From NCBI GenBank assembly GCA_016718525.1, contig JADKDD010000002.1, positions 248,001-312,000 of the forward strand: 64,000 nucleotides of DNA, in the 5' to 3' direction. Below, piece by piece: positions 1-9,229 of this stretch; position 1 is the first letter of the stretch, and each line of letters opens with the position of its first letter. The notes beneath the pieces were generated by a model. That model saw only the letters and a list, made by a program, of their open reading frames with translations, was not told the DNA's origin and searched no databases. Made by a program: the position numbers and the translations under genes. The stretch comes from Rhodocyclaceae bacterium. GTDB taxonomy: Bacteria; Pseudomonadota; Gammaproteobacteria; Burkholderiales; Rhodocyclaceae.

Positions 1-23
1 TGAGGCCACGCACTCGTCGTCTA

Positions 24-2984
24 TTGCACCTGACTTCACGTGAACTCTGGCGCGGCTTTCAACGCCGCAATGAGGTCTGGCTAACCAAGTTATCGTCTAT
101 CGCGATCCCCGTGATTCTGGCAGGAACGATGCTGTTGGCATTGTTCGTTTGGGAGTCAGACACCGCTTTCAAGAGCCAGCCGGACTTGCCATTTACGGCC
201 TTGGCATTCGTCCCCGACGACGGAAACGTTGAACCTGCCGCCGCCCGTGAAGCCATGCGCGGCGTAAAAACGGTCACCAGTTTTGATACTCAACTATCTG
301 AAGCGGCAGTTTGGTTCGCCTTCACACCACCGAGCCTGCCCAACGATATTGCCGGTCCGCCGCTGGTGTATTTTCCTTCACGTCACGCGCGGACCCTGTC
401 ATGCTGGCGCGGCACTGCATTGACACCACTAGGAAGTGCGACACGGGCAGGTAGTACAGGCGGACTGGTCCATGTGAATTCCGGGTTTGCTACGACAGGT
501 GGCAACCTTTCTGGTGTGCCGATCCTCTGCCGGGCGACCTTTGTCGGGCCGGCACGCCTGTCAGTAACTGCATGGACCGCCACTGATTTCGGGCTGCTGG
601 TACGAGAGTTTGCCATCGATATGGGGTTGCTTGAAGGCGGCCTGACCGTCCTTGCCATCTTCATGCTGCTTGCTGCGCTGATCAACCGTGAACCGATTTA
701 CATTGTTTTCGCCGGCTGGCTAATTGTCAGCACTCGGGTTGGCGCAATCTCGGCCGGTTGGGATACGCTTTGGCTAGGCCATCAGGTACCGGTCGCATGG
801 ATGGATGGGCTGCGCAAGTTCGTCCTTGCCAGCAATTTCCCGCTGACTGTTTTTCTGTTCACGCGGCTGCTGCAAAACGAACTCGCAAAAGCACAGGGGC
901 GCCCGCTCCTGCGATTGCTGGAATTACTCTACCTGCCGATGTTTGCGGCGGCGCTATTTTTGCCATACCGCTTCTTCATCCCGACCTTGTGGATTTGCGC
1001 TTTTGTCGGTTACGGGATCATCGTTTACTATTTGGGCAGCATCCTGTTGTCGTCGCGGTCGCGCATTGCGATGTACTTTTCAGCATCGTTGGCGGTAACG
1101 GCTGGTGCTGGTTTCGCCGAAGTTATTCGCGCCATGTTCGGTCTGCCAAATGCGCTCCCCTACGTCAACAGCGTCACCGCCGCCCTGAGTTCCGGCCTGT
1201 TGGTCGCCATGGCGCTTGCCGAGCAAATGCGACTTGAGCGTACCGGACGTCAAGGCGCCGAGATTGCCTTACAAAAGACTTATGACCAGGTCCCGGTAGC
1301 CTTCTTTACGGCGGACGCAACTGGCCGGATTCTGCGCGGCAATCCAGCGCTGGGAAGATTGCTCGGCCTTGAGGTGTTAGATGGACAAGCTCGCTGGCAA
1401 CAGTATTTTGAGGCTGGTGCTTGGGAGTCGTTGTGTAGCTTGCTGGCTGACAATCCGCGGGCACAGTTGCGGTTTCAGTCTCTCGACCATAACGTCTGGT
1501 ACACCGTTCGCGCTTCCAAGGGCGACGGACTAACCGAAGGTTCGATCGAGGACATCACAGAATCCGTCACTGCCAACCGCAAACTGATGTATCTGGCGGA
1601 TCACGACCAACTGACCGGTGCGCTTTCCCGCCGAGCGATCGAGCAGGAACTCAGGGGTGCAATACGCGCTTCCGGTCCGACGTCACCTGCCACATTGGCC
1701 TACATGGACCTTGACCGGTTCAAGACCATCAATGATCTTTTTGGCCATACCGCTGGCGACGAAGTACTCCGCCAGCTATGCGCCATGATTGTGAAATGTC
1801 TTGGCAATGAATCAATCCTTGGTCGCATAGGTGGTGATGAATTCCTGATCTTGATGCGTGGAATGCCTCTTGCCGAGGCCAGCGCCAAGTGTCGAGAGTT
1901 GGTTGAGCTTATTGATGCCAACTCGTTCCGGGTGCAGGGCCTTGCGTTCCGCATCGGAGTCTCATTCGGTGCAGTCGAAGTGACCGCCGGCATCGAAGTC
2001 ATAGAATTGGTCGCCGCCGCTGATCGCGCCTGTCGCGAAGCCAAGCGAGCTGCTACCGGCCACGTCGTCACTTTCGGTGCCAACGCACCGGCCTTCAAGG
2101 AGCATGAGGAAGAACGTGAACTCGTTGCGCGCTTGACACCAGAACGCGCACCCGAATTTCTGGCCATCGCCATGCAACCGATCATGTCATTGCACGATCC
2201 GCAAGGCAGTCTGGATTTTGAAGTGTTGCTGCGCGCCAGAGCGCCTGACGGCACTGTGATGCCCGCCTCACGCGTAATTTCAGTGGCAGAGGCGCATGGC
2301 CGTGTTGGCGTGATTGATCGCTGGGTACTCAACACCGTACTCGAATGGATTGACGCCAGTTTTGCACAGTTGGATCGAACCAATTTCATTACCGTCAACT
2401 TTTCCGGGGCCTCAATTAACGACGAGCAGTTCATGGCCGATGCCTACGCCATGCTGCGCGCCCATCCGCGTGCCGCCAGTCGTCTTTGCGCCGAAATCAC
2501 CGAAGGCGTTGCGCTGACGGACATTAACCAGACGCGCCGCGTACTGGAACGCCTGCGCGAATTCGATGTCAAGTTGGCGCTCGACGATTTTGGCGCAGGC
2601 TATACGTCATTCATGTACCTGTCCGACTTGCAAGCCGATGTGATCAAGATAGACGGCGCCATCGTCGAATCGGCTGCCCGACACCCTGCTCGACTTTCCA
2701 TTGTGCAGGCGATTGCAGACCTGTCGCGAAATCTCGGTATGCGCTCAATTGCTGAATGGGTGGAGGATGCGGCAACCTTGAGGGCGATGGCGGAATGCGG
2801 TATCGACTACATCCAGGGTTACGCAATTGCCCGTGCCATGGCGCCGCGCGAAATTCTGTTGGGACCGCATTCAGCACACTGGATTGAGGATCCGCTGATA
2901 AGAACGACACTGATTGATATCGCGGCAAATCGTCAAGTGGTTGATGATGGTACCGACTTCGGCATTATCAAGAACCTGCACTAG
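24..2984 (+). CDS. Membrane-bound GGDEF/EAL cyclic-di-GMP protein with 7TM and PAS domains
   Basis: Likely makes and/or degrades cyclic di-GMP in response to an envelope signal. Domain order by residue: one N-terminal helix (~22-45), a periplasmic stretch (~45-195), a block of about seven helices resembling a 7TM diverse intracellular signalling module (~200-405), a PAS-like segment (~415-520), GGDEF (~530-695) and EAL (~705-960). The cyclase motif GGDEF is intact near residue 603. The phosphodiesterase motif reads EVL instead of EAL, but the other metal-site motifs are present (EITE, DDFGAG, KID, AEWVE, YIQGY), so both activities are plausible. The first start in the window is TTG at 24, yet the frame is open to the window edge, so the true start may lie upstream. 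It stands alone, convergent with the chelatase gene. Confidence 0.88.
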   Translation: MHLTSRELWRGFQRRNEVWLTKLSSIAIPVILAGTMLLALFVWESDTAFKSQPDLPFTALAFVPDDGNVEPAAAREAMRGVKTVTSFDTQLSEAAVWFAFTPPSLPNDIAGPPLVYFPSRHARTLSCWRGTALTPLGSATRAGSTGGLVHVNSGFATTGGNLSGVPILCRATFVGPARLSVTAWTATDFGLLVREFAIDMGLLEGGLTVLAIFMLLAALINREPIYIVFAGWLIVSTRVGAISAGWDTLWLGHQVPVAWMDGLRKFVLASNFPLTVFLFTRLLQNELAKAQGRPLLRLLELLYLPMFAAALFLPYRFFIPTLWICAFVGYGIIVYYLGSILLSSRSRIAMYFSASLAVTAGAGFAEVIRAMFGLPNALPYVNSVTAALSSGLLVAMALAEQMRLERTGRQGAEIALQKTYDQVPVAFFTADATGRILRGNPALGRLLGLEVLDGQARWQQYFEAGAWESLCSLLADNPRAQLRFQSLDHNVWYTVRASKGDGLTEGSIEDITESVTANRKLMYLADHDQLTGALSRRAIEQELRGAIRASGPTSPATLAYMDLDRFKTINDLFGHTAGDEVLRQLCAMIVKCLGNESILGRIGGDEFLILMRGMPLAEASAKCRELVELIDANSFRVQGLAFRIGVSFGAVEVTAGIEVIELVAAADRACREAKRAATGHVVTFGANAPAFKEHEEERELVARLTPERAPEFLAIAMQPIMSLHDPQGSLDFEVLLRARAPDGTVMPASRVISVAEAHGRVGVIDRWVLNTVLEWIDASFAQLDRTNFITVNFSGASINDEQFMADAYAMLRAHPRAASRLCAEITEGVALTDINQTRRVLERLREFDVKLALDDFGAGYTSFMYLSDLQADVIKIDGAIVESAARHPARLSIVQAIADLSRNLGMRSIAEWVEDAATLRAMAECGIDYIQGYAIARAMAPREILLGPHSAHWIEDPLIRTTLIDIAANRQVVDDGTDFGIIKNLH

Positions 2985-3019
2985 CCATTAGCCAATGCGC
3001 CTTGCCCGGCGCACGCTGA

Positions 3020-3478
3020 CTAGGTCGCTGCCGCCACCATTGCGTAGTCGGCCATCGCACCAAGCACAGACGGTGCCGCACCGACCGGCGGTGCGAGACT
3101 GATCGTCAGGCCCGGATGCTGATCCATGCTGGTCGCAGCGAGTTGCGGCAAGTCCTTGTTGATATGACTACCGGCAGCCATGAAGATCGGCACAACGGCT
3201 ATTTCAGTGGCACCTCTTTCAACCAGTAAATCGACTGCTTCGGCAAATGTCGGTCGCATCAGTTCGAGAAAACCCGACTCGACCAATGCGTCCGGTGAGC
3301 GCGCAAGGATCTCGGCGCGAATCGCAGTGAAGGGTGCGGCCCACTCGGGATTTCTTGCGCCATGACCGAAAAGCAGTATCCCCTTCGATGACAACGGCGT
3401 GCTGGCGCTCGGCGAAGCCGACATCCCGCCATGCAGAGCATCAGCACCAACTGGCATATCTATGGCCTGCGCAACCAT
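3020..3478 (-). CDS. CbiX-like sirohydrochlorin cobaltochelatase family protein
   Basis: Small single-domain member of the CbiX/SirB chelatase family, which inserts cobalt, nickel or iron into sirohydrochlorin-type tetrapyrroles. The family core begins at about residue 33 (GILLFGHGARNPEW, with the catalytic-type His) and continues through VVPIFMAAGSHINKDLP, the second conserved metal-site region. The 32 residues before that core are not family-like and are largely encoded by a long copy of the dispersed repeat (3401-3455). The start is therefore uncertain: 3478 directly follows the ghrB stop, and ATG codons at 3457 and 3424 are alternatives. It is the last gene of the TRAP transporter/ghrB operon. 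The metal and substrate cannot be told from sequence. Confidence 0.75.
   Translation of the reverse strand: MVAQAIDMPVGADALHGGMSASPSASTPLSSKGILLFGHGARNPEWAAPFTAIRAEILARSPDALVESGFLELMRPTFAEAVDLLVERGATEIAVVPIFMAAGSHINKDLPQLAATSMDQHPGLTISLAPPVGAAPSVLGAMADYAMVAAAT
3401..3455 (-). repeat. Dispersed repeat, long form, inside the CbiX-like gene
   Basis: Left half GCCAGTTGGTGCTG, then about 33 bp with nested pairing (TGGCG / CGCCA outside TCGGC-TTC-GCCGA), then CACGCCGTT. Read in frame as PVGADALHGG onward before the chelatase core. Confidence 0.75.
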
Positions 3479-3479
3479 C

Positions 3480-4445
3480 TCATTGACGCACAGCGTCGGG
3501 ATTTAACAAGTTCGGTGGCGTATGACCAGTCAGTGCGGCGATCAAATTATCCGCAGCACACGTTGCCATCGCCATACGTGTTGCCCGCGAAGAAGAACCG
3601 ATATGCGGTGTCAACGTCACATTGTCGAGTTCAAAAAAACCCGGATTGAGGGCCGGTTCGCCTTCAAAAACGTCCAACCCGGCACCGCCGATTCGACGCG
3701 CTTTCAATGCCTCAATCAGCGCCGCATCATCGACCACACCGCCCCGTGCCACATTGACCAGATGTGCGGTGGGTTTCATCAGTGCAAGCTCAGCCGCGCC
3801 AATCAGGTGATGCGTAGCCGTTGAGTACGGGACCATCAGGACGATGAAATCGGATTCCGCCAGCAGCGTATTTTTCTCCACCCAGGTTGCGCCACCCGTC
3901 TCAGTCTGCGGCGTGCGGTTGTGATAAATCACCCGCATATCGAAGCCCTGTGCCCGCCGTGCCACGGCTTGACCGATCCGGCCCATCCCCACAATGCCGA
4001 GCGTTGCACCATGCACATCCTGGCCCAACCACGGGTCAAGGAACTTCCAGCTTTGCCAGCCACCGGTGCGCGTCCACTTGTCGGCAGCGACTACCCGCCG
4101 GGCCGAGGCCATCATCAAGGTCCACACCATGTCCGCCGTGGTTTCGTTAAGTACGCCCGGCGTGTTCGTGGCCATCACGCCGGCTGCAGAACACGCCGCC
4201 AGATCAATATTGTTGTAGCCGACCGCCACGTTGGCTGCCACCTTGAGCGCAGGCGCGGCGGCCAGCACCGAGGCGTCGAGCCTGTCGGTAAGCACCAACA
4301 TCATCCCTGCCTTGTCACTCAGGCGCACTGCCAATTCAGACGGCGTCAGGGCCTGATCATCATCGTGATAGTCGACCTCAAAATTCCCAGCCAGTCGGGC
4401 GATGACCTCTGGAAATAGTCGCCGTGTTACGAGTACCTTTTGCAT
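3480..4445 (-). CDS. ghrB: Glyoxylate/hydroxypyruvate reductase (D-2-hydroxyacid dehydrogenase)
   Basis: Cytoplasmic NAD(P)H-dependent reductase of glyoxylate to glycolate and hydroxypyruvate to D-glycerate. The D-isomer-specific dehydrogenase fold is clear: a catalytic-domain N-terminus, a Rossmann motif GIVGMGRIGQAVARRA near residue 150, then NVARGGVVDD, the FEGEP segment, and the catalytic His in LTPHIGSS. Length about 321 residues is normal. The ATG at 4445 overlaps the dctM stop by one base (TAATG), which decides the start and argues for translational coupling. Sitting behind a TRAP transporter, it probably handles an imported 2-oxo or hydroxy acid; glyoxylate versus hydroxypyruvate preference cannot be read. 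Confidence 0.88.
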   Translation of the reverse strand: MQKVLVTRRLFPEVIARLAGNFEVDYHDDDQALTPSELAVRLSDKAGMMLVLTDRLDASVLAAAPALKVAANVAVGYNNIDLAACSAAGVMATNTPGVLNETTADMVWTLMMASARRVVAADKWTRTGGWQSWKFLDPWLGQDVHGATLGIVGMGRIGQAVARRAQGFDMRVIYHNRTPQTETGGATWVEKNTLLAESDFIVLMVPYSTATHHLIGAAELALMKPTAHLVNVARGGVVDDAALIEALKARRIGGAGLDVFEGEPALNPGFFELDNVTLTPHIGSSSRATRMAMATCAADNLIAALTGHTPPNLLNPDAVRQ

Positions 4446-6418
4446 TACTGATACAGCACTCGCGGCAACCACATGCCGATTTCGGGAAAGATATACAGCA
4501 ATGCCAGCGCGAATACCTGAATGCCCATGAAGGGCATCATCCCGGCAAAAATCTGATTCAAGGTCACATGCGGTGGCGACACCCCCTTGAGGTAGAAGGC
4601 GGCCATAGCAACCGGTGGGCTAAGGAAGGCCGTCTGCAAATTCAGCGCCACGAGCAGGCCAAAGAACAAGGGGTCAATATGAAAATGCGCCAGCAGCGGA
4701 ATGAAAATCGGCATGAAGATCACGATGATTTCGGTCCATTCGAGTGGCCAACCCAGAATGAAAATAATGAACTGGGAAAGCAGCATGAACTGGATTGGGG
4801 TCATGTCGAGTGACAGTACCCATTTCTCAACCAAGTCCTGCCCGCCAAGTAGGGCGAATGCAGCCGAGAAAATGCTCGACCCCACAAACAACCAGCAAAC
4901 CATGGCAGACGTTTTTGCCGTAAGAAAAACTGATTCTTTGACCACACCGTAATTGAGCTGCCTATAGGCTGCCGCCAATATCAATCCACCCAGGCTACCG
5001 ATGGCGGCCGCCTCGGTCGGTGTAGCCAGGCCGAAGACGATACTTCCAAGCACCGCCAGAATCATGACCGCCAGGGGAAAGAATGAGCTCAATAGCATCT
5101 TGAAAACTTCAAGGCGCACAAACGTAAATATGGCGTAGAAGGCAGCAATCGCGGCCAGACCGCCACCAAGCACCAGCCAAAACCAAAGCGGTGTCGCGAG
5201 GCGCTCAGGCTCGATCTTTTCGGCGGAGACAGGGGGTGCTGCGGCAACCATTGGAGCAGCACTAGGTGCAGCAACAAGGGCAGCCGGTTTTTCAGCGCCT
5301 GGGGGCTCTTGAAGACCTTCAACCGGCGGTTCGGCCAAGCCCGTCGCAGACGGTGCAGGGCCAACCTTCCCGACCGGCGCCTCTGTTGAATTACCGCCAA
5401 GGATCTTTGCGAGTTCTTTGGTTTCGCCACCCATTTCAACCAAACCTGTGGTGTCTTCAACTTCAATCGGACGTGTTGCCAGACTCCAGGTAAATGCCAA
5501 TACGGCGACCAGCGCCAGTGCCGGCAATATAGCGATGAGGCCTTGACGTGCTGCGGCAGCCGGAGCAACGCCAGCTACCGAACCCGATATCCCGCGCAAC
5601 AAACCAGTGAAAACCTTGTCGCCCAACTTATCGTTAATCGCTTGCGTGACGGGGGGCAAGTCAACGTGCCGCTCAGACATTGGCAAAGGTGGTGCCAAGT
5701 GTGGTTTGAGTTTCGCAACGATGATCACATAAAGAATGTATAGCGTGGCCAGCATGATGCCGGGGAAGAACGCACCGGCGTAAAGCTGAACTACGGAGAC
5801 GCCGGCGGTAGCGCCGTAGACAATCAGCATGACCGACGGTGGAATCAAAATGCCCAGACAGCCTCCGGCAGTAATCACTCCAGCTGAGAGGCGCACGTCA
5901 TAACCGGATTTAAGCATCGCCGGCAAGGCCAGCAATCCCATCAGTGTGACCACCGCTCCAACAATACCAGTCGCAGTTGCGAAGATCGCGCAAGTGACCA
6001 AGGTTGCCACAGCAAGCGAACCCGGCAGGCGAGCGAGCGCGAGCTCTAAAGAACGAAATAACTTGGCAATCAAGTTAGCGCGTTCAACCAGGTAGCCCAT
6101 GAATACGAACAGCGGAATCGAGATCAATACTTCATTGGTCATCACCGCGTAGGTACGCTGCACCATGAGATCCAATGTTTGCCGTACGGCAATGTCGGGG
6201 TTGCCACTGCGGTAGGCGAACCAGGTAAACAAAACACCCATGCCCATCAGGGTAAATGCAGTCGGGAAGCCAAGCATGATGGCGACGACCACCAAGGACA
6301 GCATCAACAATCCTAAGTGCCCCTGAGTCAAATTACTCCAAGGCATAAAAATGACTGTCGTCAATAGGATCAGTCCCATGAGGAGCAAGCCAAACCACAA
6401 TTCGCGCTTGATTGTCAT
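4445..6418 (-). CDS. dctM: TRAP transporter large permease (DctM) with a large central insertion
   Basis: Large membrane subunit of a tripartite ATP-independent periplasmic transporter, which imports organic acids using the sodium or proton gradient. Both halves of the DctM fold are present: N-terminal helices with MLGFPTAFTLMGMG and SAGVITAGGCLGILIPPS, and C-terminal helices with FGLATPTEAAAIGSLG and the LNLQTAFLSPPVAMAAFYLKG segment. At 657 residues it is about 200 longer than a typical DctM. The excess lies between residues ~240 and ~440 and holds two extra hydrophobic helices joined by a Pro/Ala-rich linker. It overlaps dctQ upstream by 4 bases (ATGA) and ghrB downstream by one base. Confidence 0.9.
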   Translation of the reverse strand: MTIKRELWFGLLLMGLILLTTVIFMPWSNLTQGHLGLLMLSLVVVAIMLGFPTAFTLMGMGVLFTWFAYRSGNPDIAVRQTLDLMVQRTYAVMTNEVLISIPLFVFMGYLVERANLIAKLFRSLELALARLPGSLAVATLVTCAIFATATGIVGAVVTLMGLLALPAMLKSGYDVRLSAGVITAGGCLGILIPPSVMLIVYGATAGVSVVQLYAGAFFPGIMLATLYILYVIIVAKLKPHLAPPLPMSERHVDLPPVTQAINDKLGDKVFTGLLRGISGSVAGVAPAAAARQGLIAILPALALVAVLAFTWSLATRPIEVEDTTGLVEMGGETKELAKILGGNSTEAPVGKVGPAPSATGLAEPPVEGLQEPPGAEKPAALVAAPSAAPMVAAAPPVSAEKIEPERLATPLWFWLVLGGGLAAIAAFYAIFTFVRLEVFKMLLSSFFPLAVMILAVLGSIVFGLATPTEAAAIGSLGGLILAAAYRQLNYGVVKESVFLTAKTSAMVCWLFVGSSIFSAAFALLGGQDLVEKWVLSLDMTPIQFMLLSQFIIFILGWPLEWTEIIVIFMPIFIPLLAHFHIDPLFFGLLVALNLQTAFLSPPVAMAAFYLKGVSPPHVTLNQIFAGMMPFMGIQVFALALLYIFPEIGMWLPRVLYQ

Positions 6419-7044
6419 TTCGCAGCTCCGGCGTGTTCAGCGTTCACCACATACACATCAAGCGCTGCAATATCCTTGTCGGTGACATGCACCATCGCCT
6501 TAAGCTTATCAACGTCCACTTCCTCCACGTCGTGTTCGCGCGAGGGCCATTTGCCGTCACGAAGACACATGATGCAACGAATGATCTCAACGATCCCTTG
6601 AATGAATAGCCCAAGGCCAGCGGCGGGAATAACAAACTTGAAAGGCCACAGCAGCAGCGGGTCAGGCGAAAAAGTCTTCTCATTAATTGCCAGCGACTCA
6701 TTGGCATAGGTCCAGCCCGCGTACGTCAGTGCAAAAATTCCCGGCAGGAAAAACACAAGATAAAGCACCAGATCAAATCCCGCCTGCGTGCGTTCTTCAA
6801 AGAAGCCATACAGTACGTCGCCGCGAACATGTCCCTCTTTTGACAAGGTATAGGCACCGGCCATCATAAAAAGCAAACCGTACAACATGACCTGGGCATC
6901 CAGCACCCAGGCATGCGGGCTGTTAAGTGCGTAGCGGCAAAATACTTCCCATGAAATAAGTCCCGTCAAAAGGACGATCGACCAGCCGCAGATTTGACCG
7001 GCCAGGGTTGAAGCCTTATCAACCCAAAGCAACATTTTTTGCAC
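6415..7044 (-). CDS. dctQ: TRAP transporter small permease (DctQ)
   Basis: Small four-helix membrane subunit that pairs with DctM and helps dock the periplasmic binding protein. Hydrophobic helices appear at about residues 14-34, 48-66, 90-112 and 134-154, with the family-type WEVFCRYALNSPHAWVLD early on and a charged cytoplasmic tail of about 50 residues that is longer than usual. The start is taken as GTG at 7044 because AGGAG lies six bases upstream; an ATG three codons later is the alternative. It follows dctP by about 115 bases and overlaps dctM, so the three form one transporter operon. Confidence 0.88.
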   Translation of the reverse strand: MQKMLLWVDKASTLAGQICGWSIVLLTGLISWEVFCRYALNSPHAWVLDAQVMLYGLLFMMAGAYTLSKEGHVRGDVLYGFFEERTQAGFDLVLYLVFFLPGIFALTYAGWTYANESLAINEKTFSPDPLLLWPFKFVIPAAGLGLFIQGIVEIIRCIMCLRDGKWPSREHDVEEVDVDKLKAMVHVTDKDIAALDVYVVNAEHAGAAK

Positions 7045-7159
7045 GCGGCGCTCCTCGTTCTATTTTTTCGGCAGTATTTTCCGCAAACCTCGAACATAGA
7101 AAAATGGGCCGGATCCGGTTTATTCAACCAGTCCGACCCTGTCCAAGCTAAATCAATGA

Positions 7160-8329
7160 CTAGCCCTTCTTGGAACCAAAATAATGGTTGTAGGCCATTT
7201 TGTAGTCGACGAGGGTATCGTTCTGCCACTTGCCGGCGCGTTGCGCAAAAGCCTTCATCGATTCATTGACTTTGACAAACGCCGGATTGTCTGCACTCTT
7301 CGCAGCGAGGATTTTGTCCCACGCAGCGAGTTGCCCTTGCAGGATTGCATCTGGCGTCTTGTAGAACTTAACCCCGCCCTTTTGCAATTCGCCATAAGCA
7401 GTTGAGTAGCGGTCGATCGCTTTCCAGCTCATGTCGGCCGAGGATGCCTCAACAGCGTAGCCAATGATCGACTTAAGTTCAGTGGACAACGAGTCGTAGC
7501 GCTTCTTGTTGAACAGAATTTCAAACTGCTCGGAGCACTGATGGAAGCTTTGCAGCATGCAAACCTTTGCGACATCCGGGAAACCCAGCAATTTATCGCT
7601 TGATGCATTGTTAAATTCAGCGGCATCAAGCAGGCCACGATCCATCGCCGGAACGATTTCGGCTCCAGGCAGCGGATTCACGGCCGCGCCCAACTCCTTG
7701 TACATGTCGACCGCCAATCCGACCGTACGGAACTTGACACCCTTCATGTCGTCGGCTTTGGTCACCGGCTTCATGAACCAGCCAAATGGTTGTGTCGGCA
7801 TCGGGCCGTATAGAAAGGACTGCACGTCGAGATTCAGGCTCTTGTAAATTTCGTCGAGGATTTCCTTGCCACCGCCATAGTTGTGCCATGCCAGCACCAT
7901 GTTCGGGTCCATGCCATAGGCCGGGCCGGAACCCCATAAAGCCACCGCAGAATTCTTTCCGTACCAATACGCGACGACACCATGTCCGCCATCAAGCGTT
8001 CCTTTGGACACCGCATCGAGCAACTCGAATGCCTTGACCACCGCACCTGCCGGTAGCACTTCAATCTTCAGCCGACCACCCGACATATCGTTTACTTTTT
8101 TGGCGAAATCGAGCGCGTACTCATGAAAAATATCCTTGGCCGGCCAAGTCGATTGCCAGCGCATGGTAATCGGCGTTTGGGCGACTGAAATCATCGGGAA
8201 TCCTGCAGCGACTGCACCTACCGAACCGGTCGCGGCAGCAGCGAGAAATTTGCGGCGCGATGGTTTTGCTTCCGTTGTTGCAACTGAATCAACTTGCGTA
8301 GCTGTTACCACTTCTTTGACATCTGACAT
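7160..8329 (-). CDS. dctP: TRAP transporter periplasmic binding protein (DctP/TakP-like), Tat-exported
   Basis: Extracytoplasmic solute receptor of the TRAP system. A twin-arginine type leader is visible: PSRRKFLAAAATGSVGAVAA at residues ~23-42, ending near SVAQTPITMRW. The mature part shows the DctP fold, including the GVKFRTVG segment whose Arg usually contacts the ligand carboxylate, and a second binding region AMDRGLLDAAEFNN. Overall it looks most like TakP/FcbT1-type receptors for 2-oxo acids and related monocarboxylates; this is an inference from general similarity. First gene of the dctP-dctQ-dctM-ghrB-chelatase operon, divergent from terC. Confidence 0.88.
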   Translation of the reverse strand: MSDVKEVVTATQVDSVATTEAKPSRRKFLAAAATGSVGAVAAGFPMISVAQTPITMRWQSTWPAKDIFHEYALDFAKKVNDMSGGRLKIEVLPAGAVVKAFELLDAVSKGTLDGGHGVVAYWYGKNSAVALWGSGPAYGMDPNMVLAWHNYGGGKEILDEIYKSLNLDVQSFLYGPMPTQPFGWFMKPVTKADDMKGVKFRTVGLAVDMYKELGAAVNPLPGAEIVPAMDRGLLDAAEFNNASSDKLLGFPDVAKVCMLQSFHQCSEQFEILFNKKRYDSLSTELKSIIGYAVEASSADMSWKAIDRYSTAYGELQKGGVKFYKTPDAILQGQLAAWDKILAAKSADNPAFVKVNESMKAFAQRAGKWQNDTLVDYKMAYNHYFGSKKG

Positions 8330-8506
8330 GGCTTCCTCCGTTGGTTATATTCGCTTGCTGCTCGGGTATGCAATGTAGCGCACACCAGGCGAACATCGCG
8401 CACTTACTCTACACGTACAACATGCGCCTGACAACACCTTACCCAGAATCGTTCCCGTGCCGGTTAAACTGTCTGGGTCAACCAATTCGTTGCGACGCTT
8501 AATCCC

Positions 8507-9229
8507 ATGCTCGATATCACTACTGCCCCGTTTTGGATCGCCGTAATGCAGATCATTGCGATCGACATCTTGCTTGGCGGCGACAACGCCGTCGTGATCG
8601 CGCTGGCCTGCCGCAAGCTCCCTGATGCACAGCGCAATAAAGGAATTTTTTGGGGCGTCATTGGTGCAATCATCCTTCGCATCACATTGATTTTCTTCGC
8701 CCTGCAACTCCTTGCGATTCCATGGCTAAAAATCGTCGGCGGGATCCTTTTGGTTTGGATCGGGATAAAGTTGCTGCAACCTGAAGAGGGCGGTCATGGC
8801 GACGTAACCGCAGCGGACACGCTGTTTTCTGCAATCAAAACAATCATCGTTGCAGACGCAGTGATGAGTCTCGACAACGTCATCGGAGTGGCGGGCGCGG
8901 CGCACGGTGACATCCGATTGGTCGTGTTCGGTATATTGTTTTCCATTCCGATCGTCGTTTGGGGCAGCAAGTTGGTGCTCAAGTTAATGGATCGGTTCCC
9001 GCAAGTCATTTCGGCGGGAGGTGCGCTACTTGGTTGGATAGCCGGCGGCATGATGGTTAGTGACCCGGCGTTGCCAGCTGATTTCAGCAAATCGATCCCG
9101 CACATCAAACTGATTTTTGAAGTCGCCGGAGCGGCTATCGTCTTTGTCATCGGATCGATTCTCGCAAGGCGCGTCACGCAACTTCCCCACGCAGATATCG
9201 CACCTCAAAACAAGGAATCTTCGTCATGA
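8507..9229 (+). CDS. TerC/YjbE family integral membrane protein, probable metal exporter
   Basis: TerC-family membrane protein; characterised relatives export manganese or are needed for metallation of secreted proteins. About seven helices are predicted, with the signature acidic motifs DILLGGDNAVVIAL (residues ~20-33) and DAVMSLDNVIGVAG (~123-136), which form the ion site of the family. Length 240 residues is normal. I looked upstream for a yybP-ykoY manganese riboswitch, common before such genes, and did not see a convincing one. The stop overlaps the following stress-protein start by 4 bases (ATGA), so the two are co-translated. Confidence 0.85.
   Translation: MLDITTAPFWIAVMQIIAIDILLGGDNAVVIALACRKLPDAQRNKGIFWGVIGAIILRITLIFFALQLLAIPWLKIVGGILLVWIGIKLLQPEEGGHGDVTAADTLFSAIKTIIVADAVMSLDNVIGVAGAAHGDIRLVVFGILFSIPIVVWGSKLVLKLMDRFPQVISAGGALLGWIAGGMMVSDPALPADFSKSIPHIKLIFEVAGAAIVFVIGSILARRVTQLPHADIAPQNKESSS

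Noticed and set aside
8345..8506. Possible yybP-ykoY manganese riboswitch before terC
   Set aside because: The region lacks the conserved core blocks and pairing expected of that riboswitch; only family habit suggested it.
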